From Acidobacteriota bacterium (GTDB lineage: Bacteria > Acidobacteriota > Blastocatellia > RBC074), in the NCBI GenBank assembly GCA_016789605.1, contig JAEUQO010000464.1, positions 1 to 44,810 on the forward strand: a DNA stretch of 44,810 nt, read 5' to 3'. The position numbers and the translations under genes are program-made. The notes beneath the pieces were generated by a model, which ran no database searches, was not told where the DNA came from, and saw nothing but the letters and a program-made list of their open reading frames with translations. Shown here piece by piece: positions 1-9,196 of this stretch. Each line of letters starts with the position of its first letter. Position 1 is the stretch's first letter.

Positions 1-1
1 G

Positions 2-1255
2 CGCACGCCGAGCGATTTTGGCACGCGCGGAGACGCGCCCACGCATCCTGAACTGCTGGATTATCTGGCGCAGGAATTTATGGCCAATAACTGGTCCATC
101 AAAAAGCTCCATCGCACGCTGATGCTGTCGCGCGCCTATCAACAAGATTCGACGGACAATGCGACTGCGCATCAGCTCGACCCTGAGAACAAATGGTTGT
201 GGCGAATGAATCGGCGGCGTTTGGATTTTGAAGAGCTGCGCGATTCGCTGTTGGCCACAAGCGGCAAGCTGGATCGCACGATGGGCGGGTTGCCTGCGAG
301 CGCAATGTCGTGGCCGTATTTGCAGCGGCGCACGATTTACGCCTTTATTGATCGTGCGCTGGTGCCGAACGACTTTCGCGTCTTTGACTTTGCCAGCCCT
401 GATGCGCACAGCCCGCAACGTTACCTGACGACTGTGCCGCAACAAGCGCTGCTCCTGATGAATAATCCGTTTGTCATCGAACAAGCCAAAGCCTTGTTGC
501 AACGACCTGAAATCGCCGCCGAACCCAATCCGCGCTTGCGCATCTCAACGATGTATCGCCTGTTGTATGGGCGCGCGCCAAACGCGGAAGAGCTGGCGCT
601 CGGATTGCGCTACGTGAGCGATGCGACGAACGATGGCGGCGTTGCGATTGACGAACAAAAATGCAGCGCGTGGCAATACGGGCAAGGCGAATACGACGAC
701 AAAGCTGAGCGCGTCAAAACCTTCACGCCGTTTGAGTGGTTTCTGGATGGTGAATGGCGCAACTCGCCTATCCCCGGCGATCCGCGCCAACCGCTTGCTT
801 TCCTGAACAACAAAGGTGGTTTTACCTACGACGGCAAAGCCAGAGCGTTGACGCGCCGCTGGATTGCTCCCTTTGACGGAAACGTTACGATCACCGGCAC
901 GCTCCAGCAAAGTTTCGATAACGGGTGCACCAAATGCGAAGGCATTCAGGGCGTGGTCATATCGAGCCGCGCGGGCAAAGTCGGCAACTGGACGGCGGTG
1001 CCCGCCGTCACCGAAACGAGTGTGAAAGAAATCCTTGTGCAACGTGGCGACACGCTTGATTTTGTTGCTGATACCAGCAAAGGCGGTTCCGGCAAGATGT
1101 TCAAATGGGACGTGACGATTCAGCGCGTGGACGGCAACCGCGAAGCTTGGAATTCAACGCGCGACTTTCGCAATCCGGCAGCCAACGTGATGAATGCCTG
1201 GGAACGATACGCGCAAGTGTTATTTGCCGCAGCGGAGTTTTTGATTCTTGATTGA
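2..1255 (+). CDS. DUF1553 (PSD1) domain protein, 5' partial
   Basis: The frame is open from the first base of the window, so the gene begins upstream; 417 residues are visible. The fragment opens with TPSDFGTRGDAPTHPELLDY and continues into KLHRTLMLSRAYQQ, both typical of DUF1553 (PSD1). It ends with WERYAQVLFAAAEF, the usual family C-terminus. Between roughly residues 223 and 378 sits a beta-rich insert (WQYGQGEY, RRWIAPFDGNVTITG, GDTLDFVAD) that resembles a carbohydrate-binding-like beta-sandwich. It contains a CTKC pair. DUF1553 genes are usually paired with a DUF1501 gene, as here, in Planctomycetes, Verrucomicrobia and Acidobacteria. The molecular role is not established; polysaccharide-related functions have been proposed for these families. 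The internal ATG at position 80 is not the start. Confidence 0.9.
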   Translation, partial: RTPSDFGTRGDAPTHPELLDYLAQEFMANNWSIKKLHRTLMLSRAYQQDSTDNATAHQLDPENKWLWRMNRRRLDFEELRDSLLATSGKLDRTMGGLPASAMSWPYLQRRTIYAFIDRALVPNDFRVFDFASPDAHSPQRYLTTVPQQALLLMNNPFVIEQAKALLQRPEIAAEPNPRLRISTMYRLLYGRAPNAEELALGLRYVSDATNDGGVAIDEQKCSAWQYGQGEYDDKAERVKTFTPFEWFLDGEWRNSPIPGDPRQPLAFLNNKGGFTYDGKARALTRRWIAPFDGNVTITGTLQQSFDNGCTKCEGIQGVVISSRAGKVGNWTAVPAVTETSVKEILVQRGDTLDFVADTSKGGSGKMFKWDVTIQRVDGNREAWNSTRDFRNPAANVMNAWERYAQVLFAAAEFLILD

Positions 1256-1263
1256 GAGGCCTT

Positions 1264-2706
1264 ATGTCAAAACACCAACCAAATCTTGAAGATCGCTTTT
1301 TGACGCGGCGTGAGATGTTGCAATCTTGCGGAATGGGGTTGGGCGCGCTCGCGTTGGCGCAGTTAAGTGGGCAATCTGCGCTCGCTGATGAGAAAGGCTA
1401 TGTGAATCCGCTGGCGCCCAAAGCGCCGCATTTTGCGCCGAAGGTGAAGCGCGTGATTCACTTCTTTATGAACGGCGGGCCGTCGCAGGTGGACACGTTC
1501 GATCCGAAGCCGATGCTGACGAAGTATCACGGCAAGTCGCTGCCGATTCATTTGAAGACCGAACGCAAAACGGGCGTCGGTTTTGGTTCGCCCTACAAGT
1601 TTCAGAAATACGGCCAGAGCGGCATCGAAGTCAGCGACGTTTACCCGCACATCGCACAACACGTAGACGACTTGTGCGTCATTCGTTCGATGCACACGGA
1701 ACTGCCGAATCACGAGCCTTCGTTGTTGCTGATGAATTGCGGTGATCAGCGACAGGTGCGACCGAGCTTTGGTTCGTGGCTGACATACGGCCTCGGTACT
1801 GAGAACCAAAATCTACCGGGCTTTATTGTGCTTTGTCCCATGGGCTATCCGGTCAGCGGCACGCAAAACTGGACGGCTGGCTTTTTGCCGTCGGTCTATC
1901 AAGGCACGTACATTGACACGAAGGAAACCGAAGTTGACCGCTTAATTCAGCACATCAAAAATCAATCCACGTCGCGCAAGCAGCAGCGCAAACAGCTTGA
2001 TTTGCTGGCGGCGCTGAATCAACGCTACCAACAAAAGCGGCAGGAAGATTCGTTGATCGAAGCGCAGATTCAATCGTATGAACTCGCGTTTCGCATGCAG
2101 GCAGAAGCGACCGATGCGTTCGACATCAGCAAGGAGCCGGAACACATTCGGGAAATATACGGCAACACGTTATACGGGCGACAAACGTTGATGGCGCGAC
2201 GGCTGCTGGAACGCGGTGTGCGCTTTGTGCAGATTTGGCAGGGCAAAGATCAACCGTGGGACAACCACGAATATCTGGTCACGGGGCTGCGTCAATTGGC
2301 GACCGCGACCGACAAACCGATTGCGGCACTGCTCACGGATCTGAAACAACGCGGCATGCTTGATGATACGCTGGTGATTTGGGGCGGTGAATTTGGCCGC
2401 ACGCCGGTCGTTGAGCTGACGGGCGCGTCGGGCGGCACGGATGAAGCGACGTGGGGACGCGATCATAACAATCACGGCTTCTCAATGTGGCTCGCGGGCG
2501 GCGGTCTGAAGAAAGGCTACATTCACGGCGCAACCGATGAATTCGGCTTTGCCGCCATGGAAAAGAAAGTTCACGTGCACGACTTGCACGCCACGCTGTT
2601 GCAATTGCTGGGCTTTGATCACGAACGTCTGACGTATCGTTATGCCGGGCGTGATTTTCGGCTGACGGATGTTCATGGCGTGGTTGTGCCAGACCTGCTG
2701 GCGTGA
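1264..2706 (+). CDS. DUF1501 family Tat-exported protein
   Basis: This 480-residue protein has a twin-arginine signal near its start (TRREMLQSCGMGLGALALAQL, residues about 15-35), so export as a folded protein is likely. The body carries DUF1501 landmarks: HFFMNGGPSQVDTFDPKP, then GGEFGRTP and DHNNHGFSMWLAGGGLKKG near the C-terminus. DUF1501 belongs to the alkaline phosphatase/sulfatase-like fold, but no activity is proven for it. I chose ATG 1264 because GAGAGG lies just upstream at 1255-1260. A TTG at 1252 would overlap the upstream stop and has no better ribosome site. The gene follows the DUF1553 gene with almost no gap, so the two are very probably co-transcribed. Confidence 0.9.
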   Translation: MSKHQPNLEDRFLTRREMLQSCGMGLGALALAQLSGQSALADEKGYVNPLAPKAPHFAPKVKRVIHFFMNGGPSQVDTFDPKPMLTKYHGKSLPIHLKTERKTGVGFGSPYKFQKYGQSGIEVSDVYPHIAQHVDDLCVIRSMHTELPNHEPSLLLMNCGDQRQVRPSFGSWLTYGLGTENQNLPGFIVLCPMGYPVSGTQNWTAGFLPSVYQGTYIDTKETEVDRLIQHIKNQSTSRKQQRKQLDLLAALNQRYQQKRQEDSLIEAQIQSYELAFRMQAEATDAFDISKEPEHIREIYGNTLYGRQTLMARRLLERGVRFVQIWQGKDQPWDNHEYLVTGLRQLATATDKPIAALLTDLKQRGMLDDTLVIWGGEFGRTPVVELTGASGGTDEATWGRDHNNHGFSMWLAGGGLKKGYIHGATDEFGFAAMEKKVHVHDLHATLLQLLGFDHERLTYRYAGRDFRLTDVHGVVVPDLLA

Positions 2707-2733
2707 TGGCAGTGGCTTAAGGTAAAGGAGCAA

Positions 2734-4266
2734 ATGGTAATGGCAGGGCACGCGGTTCCCTTGTTGGAAATGACCGGCATCAGCAAACGCTATCCTGGCG
2801 TCGTGGCGTTGGACGCCGTCAGCCTGGAAGTCGGGGCGGGTGAAATCGTCGCCTTGATCGGCGAAAACGGTGCAGGCAAATCCACGCTGATGAAAATTCT
2901 GGGCGGCGTGGCACAACGTGACGCGGGCACCGTACGGGTTGCCGGGCAAGCGGTCGAAATCACTTCGCCGCTCGAAGCCAGCAAACTCGGCATTGAATTC
3001 ATCCATCAGGAATTGAGCGTGCTCGACAATCTGGATGTCGCGGCCAACATTTTTTTGCGCCGCGAACCGACGCTGGGCGGCTGGCTTGCGCCGCTCAAGC
3101 TGATTGATCGCCAGCGCATTTATGCCGAAGCCGATGTCTTTTTGCGCAAGGTCGGTTTGAATATCAGCAGTCGCACACAGCTCAGTCAGCTATCCATCGC
3201 ACAACAACAGCAGGTCGAAATCGCGCGCGCGCTTTCTGCCGGTGCGCGCATCGTGATTATGGACGAGCCGACCTCGAGTCTGACCTTGAGTGAAACCAAA
3301 CGCTTGCTGGAATTGATCAAGGAGCTGAAAGCGCACGATGTCAGCGTGATTTACATTTCGCATCGGTTGGACGAAGTGCAGGAGATCGCCGACCGCGTCG
3401 TCGGGCTGCGCGATGGGCGCAATGCCGGAACGCTGGCGCGCGCCGAAATCAACCGCGACCGTATGGTGCGCATGATGGTGGGCCGTGAGCTGAAAGATTT
3501 TTATGTGCAGGGCGAGACAAGCGGCACTGCCACGCGCGAAACCGAGTGGTTTCAAGTGCGCAAGTTGCGTACTGCGAAATATCCGCAGCAATCCGTTTCG
3601 TTCAACGTTGCGCAAGGCGAAGTGCTCGGCTTTGCCGGATTGGTTGGCGCAGGGCGTTCCGAAATCATGCGCGCCATTTTTGGCGTGGATGAAATGCTCG
3701 ACGCCGAGCTGGCACTGGGCGGACAAGCGTTGACCATCAAATCGCCACAGGATGCGATTGCGGCAGGCATCTATCTGGCTCCTGAAGACCGGCGCGCCGC
3801 CGGGTTGGTGGTGGATTTCAGCGTGCGCGAAAACATTTCGCTGCCGGGATTGCGCCGTTACGCCAAGTCTTATTTGGTCAACAGCGCGCAAGAGAGCGCG
3901 ACGGCCAAAGAAATGTGCCGCACGATCAACATCAAAACCCCTTCTCCAGAAGTCAAAGCCGCCAACCTAAGCGGCGGCAATCAGCAAAAAGTCGTGCTGG
4001 CCAAATGGCTGGCGCTGTCGCCCAAAGTCTTGATCTTCGACGAACCGACGCGCGGCATTGACGTCGGCGCGAAGGCGGAGATTTACGCCTTGATGCGCAA
4101 TCTGGCTGCGAACGGTGTGGCGATCATCGCCATCAGCAGCGATATGGAAGAAGTGCTGGGCATCAGCGACCGCATCGCCGTTATGCACGAAGGCAAAATC
4201 ACAGGCATTCTGAAGCGTGACGAGTTTAGCGAAGAAGCTGTAATGCGCCTGGCGACAGGCGGGTAA
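2734..4266 (+). CDS. Sugar-type ABC transporter ATPase, two tandem ATPase domains (RbsA/MglA-like)
   Basis: The protein has 510 residues and two ABC ATPase domains in one chain, the architecture of ribose/galactose/xylose importers. Domain 1 has Walker A GENGAGKST (about 43-51), a weak signature LSIAQQQQVE (about 153) and Walker B IVIMDEPTSS. Domain 2 has the degenerate GLVGAGRSE in place of a Walker A (about 302), signature LSGGNQQK (about 412) and VLIFDEPTRGID (about 432). A degenerate second P-loop is normal for this family. No permease or periplasmic sugar-binding gene is adjacent; neighbours are DUF1501 and AsmA-like genes. The ribosome site AAAGGAG at 2724-2730 is only 3 nt from ATG 2734, so ATG 2740 (MAGHAVPLLEM, 9 nt spacing) may be the real start. 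Confidence 0.9.
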   Translation: MVMAGHAVPLLEMTGISKRYPGVVALDAVSLEVGAGEIVALIGENGAGKSTLMKILGGVAQRDAGTVRVAGQAVEITSPLEASKLGIEFIHQELSVLDNLDVAANIFLRREPTLGGWLAPLKLIDRQRIYAEADVFLRKVGLNISSRTQLSQLSIAQQQQVEIARALSAGARIVIMDEPTSSLTLSETKRLLELIKELKAHDVSVIYISHRLDEVQEIADRVVGLRDGRNAGTLARAEINRDRMVRMMVGRELKDFYVQGETSGTATRETEWFQVRKLRTAKYPQQSVSFNVAQGEVLGFAGLVGAGRSEIMRAIFGVDEMLDAELALGGQALTIKSPQDAIAAGIYLAPEDRRAAGLVVDFSVRENISLPGLRRYAKSYLVNSAQESATAKEMCRTINIKTPSPEVKAANLSGGNQQKVVLAKWLALSPKVLIFDEPTRGIDVGAKAEIYALMRNLAANGVAIIAISSDMEEVLGISDRIAVMHEGKITGILKRDEFSEEAVMRLATGG

Positions 4267-4312
4267 CTGGGCTGGGAGCGTTGCTCCGACAAGCCTTGGT
4301 TGAGATGTCATC

Positions 4313-7141
4313 ATGAAAAATGCTGCGTCATTTCGTTCGTCAAAATGGTTCAAACCGGCTTTGCTCGCGGGCGGCCTGCTTGTGTTGCTGGCGCTTGGCT
4401 TGCTGGTCGTTCCGCTGTTGATAGACATCAATACCTATCGCGGCACGATCATCAGTCAGTTGGAACAAACGCTGGGGCGCAAGGTTAACCTGGGCAAACT
4501 CAGTTTGCGCGTGTTGCCTTCGGTCAAAGTCGGCGTGGATCAATTGACCATCGGCGATGATCCGCAAATTGCCCAGGGCGAATTTATCCAGGCCAAATCC
4601 GTGCGCTTGCACATGGGATTGTGGTCGCTTTTGCGCGGCAATCCGCAAGTGTCGGGCATCGAACTGATCGAACCGCAAGTGACGCTGATCAAAACGGCGG
4701 GCGGCGACAAATGGAATTGGAGCACGCTCAAACCGTTGCAAAGCAACGAACAGAGCGCCGAACAGCCGCCGTTCGATTTGTTGGTGCAAAACGGCAGCTT
4801 CAAGCTGATTGACCAAAACGTGACGCCACCCAGCGAAAAGACTTTTACCGGCGTCAACATTTCGCTGGACGATTTTTCGTCAAAACGCGCGTTTGATTTT
4901 GTGCTCGGGTTGACGATGCCGGGAGCGCAAGCGGGCAAGCTGGAAATCGCGGGCGAGGCTGGGCCGCTCAATGCCAGCGACGCCGCACAAACGCCGCTCG
5001 CTGCGCGCGTCAAAATGGAAAGCGTTGACGTGACCAGCCTGGAGGCATTGTTGGGCGTGCAATCGCCACGCGCCGGACGCCTGACTACTGATATTACGAT
5101 CAAGGGAAAACTGGCCGAAGGCGTGCAGGCGGCGGGCGATTTCAAAGCCGAGCAGTTTCGTTTGATCGCAGGAGTCGAACCTTCAAAAACGCCGCTCACG
5201 GCCAAATTCAAACTCAACGCCAAAGCAGAAAAGAAAACGCCCGAACAAACTGAAACTGCGCTGACGCTGGAGCAATTTGAAGTTTCGCTGGGCAAGACTT
5301 CGGCGCAAATCACGGGACAGATTACGCGTTTGCCTGCGCAACCGACGTTTGATTTACAGCTCAAGGGCGACCGGATGGCGCTCGACAGTTTGCTCGAATC
5401 AGCCTACGCCTTTGGCTTTGGCCCGCCTGCGGGGACGACTGCCAGCGGCGCTGCGACAATCAATTTGCGCGCAACGGGCGAAGCTGCCGCGCTGGCTTTG
5501 AACGGGCAAGCCGAAATCCGCGACTTGAAATTTCAGAGCGCGCAATTGCCGCAAGCGATTCAGATTTCCGAATTGAAACTGAATTGCACGCCGCAGGAAA
5601 TCACCGCCGCGCCGTTTCGCGCGACGCTTTCGCGCACGACTGTCGAATTCAACAACCTAAAACTGACCAATTACACCCAGCAGGGACGCGCGCATCTGGA
5701 CATCGCGACCAACAACGCGCAGGTGGATGATCTGTTGAAAATCGCCGAATCGTTCGGTGCACGGCCTGATGCTACGGGCAGCGGCACGGCCAGTTTGCGC
5801 GCGGCGATTGATACGAATCTGGGCGCGCAAAGCGGCGGCACGACCATCAGTGGGCAAGGCAAAGTCAGCAACGCGCGTTTGCAACCATCGCAGGTCAACA
5901 AACCACTCGAAATCGCCAACGCCGATTTGAATTTCACGGGCGACAGTTTGCGGGTGGACAACCTGGCTGCGCGCCTGGGCAGCAGCGATGCCAGTGGCTG
6001 GTTGCAGGTCAAAAACTTTGATCAACCGGCGATTACCTTTGACGCGCGTTCCAACCAGTTGCACGTCGCCGAATTGCAAGGCGCGATGGCTGCCGGACAA
6101 AGCGCGAAGGGCGGCAAATCGTCTGCGTCTGCGATGCGCGCCGATGGACAACTTTCCGTTGGCAAACTCTTGCTCGACGGCCTCACGGCCAGCGATATGA
6201 CGGCCAAGCTGACGTTGCAAAATCAGTTGCTGACGCTCGATCCGCTCAAACTGAATATGTACGGCGGCACTTATCAAGGCTCCTTGCGACTCAATCAAGC
6301 CCAGACGCCCGCCGCAATGACGCTCAACGGACGCTTCAACGGATTGGACATCAATCAGTTTTTGTCGGCTTCGGGTAAAAAGAGCGTGCTCTATGGCACC
6401 GCGGATGGTGCGCTCAATGTGCAAGGCACCACTGGCGAAGCGCAGGAAGCGCTGGCGCGTTCGTTGGTCGGCAATGGCAACATCTCCATCAGCAATGGCA
6501 AATTCACCAGCTTCGATCTGATGAAGCAGGTCGAGGTCTTGGGCAAGCTGACCAACCTGCCCACGGGCGGAGCGGGCACGGCGTTTCGATCGCTCAAAAC
6601 AAACCTGCGTTTTGACAAAGGACGCATGACAACCGATGCGTTGCAAATCGTGATGGACGAACTCAACGTCACTGGCGATGGCTGGTTGCAATTAGGCGAT
6701 GCGCCAACGATGGATTACGGCATTTTGGCGCGTTTGAGCAGCGCGTTGACCAAACGCGTTTTGCCTCCGGGCGGCGGCGAAGGCGGAAAATCTGTGCTGC
6801 CGATTGGCGGCGCGTTCGGTTCGGTGTTGGGCAATTTTTTCACGGAAAAAGACTCGTTGGTGATTCCGTTGCGCATTTCCGGCGCATTGGGCCAGCCGTC
6901 ATTCGGATTGAACTCCGCGATGTTGCAACAACGAGCCAAAGAGCAATTGCGCGACAATGTGCGCGACAGTTTGGTGGACAAATTCCTCAAACCGAAGGAC
7001 GCGCAGAAAACCACAGACCAAAATTCGCCTGGGCAACAAACTGAACCGAAAAAGGACGAGCCGAAAAAAGAGACGAAGCCAGCCGATTTGCTCAAAGGCG
7101 TATTGGACAAATTCAAAAAGAAAGAAAAACCGCAACCCTGA
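4313..7141 (+). CDS. AsmA-like family protein
   Basis: This is a large protein of 942 residues with one N-terminal membrane anchor (about 16-38, ALLAGGLLVLLALGLLVVPLL) followed by DINTYRGTIISQLEQTLGRKV, the classic AsmA start. The rest is long, beta-rich and repetitive, as expected for AsmA/TamB-like proteins. These span the periplasm and are linked to outer-membrane assembly or lipid transfer between membranes. A second AsmA signature region lies near LSVGKLLLDGLTASDMTAKL (about residue 610), and the C-terminus is a Lys/Pro/Glu-rich tail. The family fits a Gram-negative envelope. The gene starts 46 nt after the ABC ATPase and ends 6 nt before cutC, suggesting co-transcription. The ribosome site is weak. 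Confidence 0.85.
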   Translation: MKNAASFRSSKWFKPALLAGGLLVLLALGLLVVPLLIDINTYRGTIISQLEQTLGRKVNLGKLSLRVLPSVKVGVDQLTIGDDPQIAQGEFIQAKSVRLHMGLWSLLRGNPQVSGIELIEPQVTLIKTAGGDKWNWSTLKPLQSNEQSAEQPPFDLLVQNGSFKLIDQNVTPPSEKTFTGVNISLDDFSSKRAFDFVLGLTMPGAQAGKLEIAGEAGPLNASDAAQTPLAARVKMESVDVTSLEALLGVQSPRAGRLTTDITIKGKLAEGVQAAGDFKAEQFRLIAGVEPSKTPLTAKFKLNAKAEKKTPEQTETALTLEQFEVSLGKTSAQITGQITRLPAQPTFDLQLKGDRMALDSLLESAYAFGFGPPAGTTASGAATINLRATGEAAALALNGQAEIRDLKFQSAQLPQAIQISELKLNCTPQEITAAPFRATLSRTTVEFNNLKLTNYTQQGRAHLDIATNNAQVDDLLKIAESFGARPDATGSGTASLRAAIDTNLGAQSGGTTISGQGKVSNARLQPSQVNKPLEIANADLNFTGDSLRVDNLAARLGSSDASGWLQVKNFDQPAITFDARSNQLHVAELQGAMAAGQSAKGGKSSASAMRADGQLSVGKLLLDGLTASDMTAKLTLQNQLLTLDPLKLNMYGGTYQGSLRLNQAQTPAAMTLNGRFNGLDINQFLSASGKKSVLYGTADGALNVQGTTGEAQEALARSLVGNGNISISNGKFTSFDLMKQVEVLGKLTNLPTGGAGTAFRSLKTNLRFDKGRMTTDALQIVMDELNVTGDGWLQLGDAPTMDYGILARLSSALTKRVLPPGGGEGGKSVLPIGGAFGSVLGNFFTEKDSLVIPLRISGALGQPSFGLNSAMLQQRAKEQLRDNVRDSLVDKFLKPKDAQKTTDQNSPGQQTEPKKDEPKKETKPADLLKGVLDKFKKKEKPQP

Positions 7142-7147
7142 GGCTCA

Positions 7148-7891
7148 ATGTCCACCACTCCATTTTTACTGGAAGTCATCGTTTGCTCGCTAGCAGACGC
7201 CATCGCTGCCGAAGCAGGCGGCGCTACGCGTCTGGAAGTCATTAGCCACTATGAACTTGGCGGATTGACGCCCTCCCTTGAGCTGGTTCAGGGCATCGTT
7301 GATAAGGTCAAGACTCCGGCGCGCGTGATGTTGCGCGAATCTGAACCGTTTGTTTTGCCGCAAACCGCAGAAGGTGAAAAAGAAGCGGAAAGATTATGCG
7401 ACCTCGCCCGTTCTTTCAGCGCATTACCTATCGACGGGTTCGTCTTGGGGTTTTTACAGCCCGTCGGCAATCAGTTCCAAATTGATCATTCATTAGTGGC
7501 GCGGATTTTGTCGGCTGCGCCAACGGTAAATACAACATTTCACAGGGCGTTTGAAGATTTGCCTGACCCGCTTGCCGCCCTGGCGGAGCTGAAACGCCAT
7601 CCGCAAATTGACTGGGTGCTTTCGCGTGGCAAAGGCGAAGCCTGGGCACAAGAATTAGACCGGTTTGCCGTTTGGGAACAAGCTGCGCGCCCGGAAATCG
7701 GCATGTTGTTGGGCGGCGGCACTGACGCCGACGCGATTCGGTTGTTTTGTCGGCATACACCATTGCGGGCATTTCACGTGGGGCGGGCAGTACGCGAAGG
7801 GGAGCGACTGGACGGCCCCGTGCAGGCAGAAAAAGTTCGCGCTTTGCGAGAATTGCTGGAATCTGAGAATCCCCTCAACTCTTTAGTTTAA
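7148..7891 (+). CDS. cutC: CutC family protein
   Basis: The 247-residue protein matches CutC throughout: LLEVIVCSLADAIAAEAGGA at the start, GGLTPS, RVMLRESEPF (the family's R-P-R region in altered form), TTFHRAFED at about residue 131, and the GGGTDADAI turn near the end. CutC is a TIM-barrel protein historically linked to copper homeostasis. Its copper role is disputed and no catalytic reaction is firmly assigned. The gene sits 6 nt after the AsmA-like gene, so it is probably translated from the same message. No copper gene is nearby, which gives no support for a copper-specific role here. Confidence 0.87.
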   Translation: MSTTPFLLEVIVCSLADAIAAEAGGATRLEVISHYELGGLTPSLELVQGIVDKVKTPARVMLRESEPFVLPQTAEGEKEAERLCDLARSFSALPIDGFVLGFLQPVGNQFQIDHSLVARILSAAPTVNTTFHRAFEDLPDPLAALAELKRHPQIDWVLSRGKGEAWAQELDRFAVWEQAARPEIGMLLGGGTDADAIRLFCRHTPLRAFHVGRAVREGERLDGPVQAEKVRALRELLESENPLNSLV

Positions 7892-7973
7892 TTCGGGCTA
7901 GCTTCGGTTTAGAATGCGCGCGGTTTCGTACCCCCGAAACCGTTTCACCGGGAATCCGGTCAAAGTTGCTGTG

Positions 7974-8897
7974 ATGAGAACCACTGACGATTTCATAGCG
8001 CGTTACGCCAAGCCTATTTCTGCTCTCTGGAAAACCGTCGAGCAGCCCTATGGCGTTACCGAACGAGACTTCGCTGAACGGCTCGCCGGGATTGCTCTGC
8101 GCGCTGGCGCGGGAGACGAAGACGAAGAGAATCCCAAAGACCTGCTCGCCAATATCAAAGCAGAAGAATTATGCCTTGCCCTGGCCTGTGAAAAAGGCGA
8201 TGACCGCGCCTGGGGCAAGTTTGATACGGAATACCGCCACTCGATGCAGGCGGCGGCGCGTGCTTTGACCAAGGACGAGGCTGAAGCAGAAGACCTGGCG
8301 CAATTTGTTTTTGGCGAATTGTATGGCGTGCGCACCGATGGCGACCGCCGGTTGAGCAAACTCGCGCACTATTCCGGGCGCGGCAGCTTGGGCGGGTGGT
8401 TGCGTGCCGTAGTCTATCAATGTTTCATTGACCGTAAACGCCAAACTGCGCGCTTTGAACAGGTTGAAGAGGTCAGCGAATTTGACCGGCTGGCCAACGA
8501 AGCGCCGGTTCATTTGAACGGCAGACTTTCCGCACCCATCGTTTCGCCTGACGACATCGAAGATGTACGGTTGCGACAAGCCACCGAAGAAGCAATGACT
8601 CAGGCTTTTGCGGAAATGAATCCCAAAGACCGGTTGTTGCTGAATTACTACTATTTTGAAGACCTGACGCTGAAGGAAATTGGCAACCTGATGAACGTCC
8701 ACGAGGCGACCATCAGCCGTTGGCTGGCCAAGGCTCAGCGCGAGATTAAACGCAAGACAGAAGAGATTTTACAGCGCAGCTATGGGCTGCGCCGCGCCGA
8801 AGTCGCGGAATGCTTGCACATTGCCGCGCGCACAGAACTCGATGTGCGCAAATTGATCGGCGAAGTCAAAGGCGCTTCAATTGAACGTGCGCCTTAA
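7974..8897 (+). CDS. ECF-like sigma-70 factor, myxobacterial gmx1-like
   Basis: From ATG 7974 the product is 307 residues. Sigma region 2 is at about residues 79-120 (DDRAWGKFDTEYRHS, EAEAEDLAQFVFGELYG) and region 4 at about 204-265 (MNPKDRLLLNYYYFEDLTLKEIGNLMNVHEATISRWLAKA). It is longer than a standard ECF sigma. There is an N-terminal extension of about 75 residues and a C-terminal tail (LRRAEVAECLHIAARTELDVRKLI) like that of the Sig-70_gmx1 group first defined in Myxococcales. An upstream ATG at 7914 in the same frame would add 20 residues, but it overlaps a TAGAAT sequence that could be a -10 element, so I prefer 7974. The next gene encodes a likely anti-sigma factor. Confidence 0.85.
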   Translation: MRTTDDFIARYAKPISALWKTVEQPYGVTERDFAERLAGIALRAGAGDEDEENPKDLLANIKAEELCLALACEKGDDRAWGKFDTEYRHSMQAAARALTKDEAEAEDLAQFVFGELYGVRTDGDRRLSKLAHYSGRGSLGGWLRAVVYQCFIDRKRQTARFEQVEEVSEFDRLANEAPVHLNGRLSAPIVSPDDIEDVRLRQATEEAMTQAFAEMNPKDRLLLNYYYFEDLTLKEIGNLMNVHEATISRWLAKAQREIKRKTEEILQRSYGLRRAEVAECLHIAARTELDVRKLIGEVKGASIERAP

Positions 8898-9196
8898 CGC
8901 AGACACTGGCATCTGGCTTGACCCTTTTGGTGACACACCCAAAGTCGTACTGGACACGACGTAAAGATTGCAACTCGCAGCACCAACAGGGGATCAAAGC
9001 GCGCAAGGTTTACCCGCCCGTGCGTTCAATGTGCGGGCCAAAAGGAGTGCGGCGTTTGAACCGGGAGAAATGAAGAGGGTTTTTCCACTCTTACGGAAAA
9101 ACATCCTGGCGGCGAACTGGCAAAACGGTAGACAGGTAGCATCACCCGGTAAATTCGTCACGAAACTCCAAACTCACAGCTCGGAAAAATACAGCA
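8898..9196. other. Intergenic region between sigma and anti-sigma candidates
   Basis: About 300 bases separate the sigma gene from the zinc-finger gene, unusually long for such a pair. There is a small hairpin with GCCCGTGC (9016-9023) and GTGCGGGC (9031-9038) arms, including two G-U pairs, followed by AAAAGGAG. A short frame starting at ATG 9069 runs into the next gene and has no recognisable features. I see no convincing promoter with both hexamers. Confidence 0.4.

Noticed and set aside
5657..6691. 344-residue antisense open frame opposite the AsmA-like gene
   Set aside because: No family motifs and a low-complexity Arg/Gln/Ala composition; the opposite strand has a clear AsmA-like gene. 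It is a codon-bias shadow.
7148..7891. CutC as evidence for a copper-resistance operon
   Set aside because: No copper ATPase, chaperone or regulator is nearby, and a copper role for CutC is disputed.
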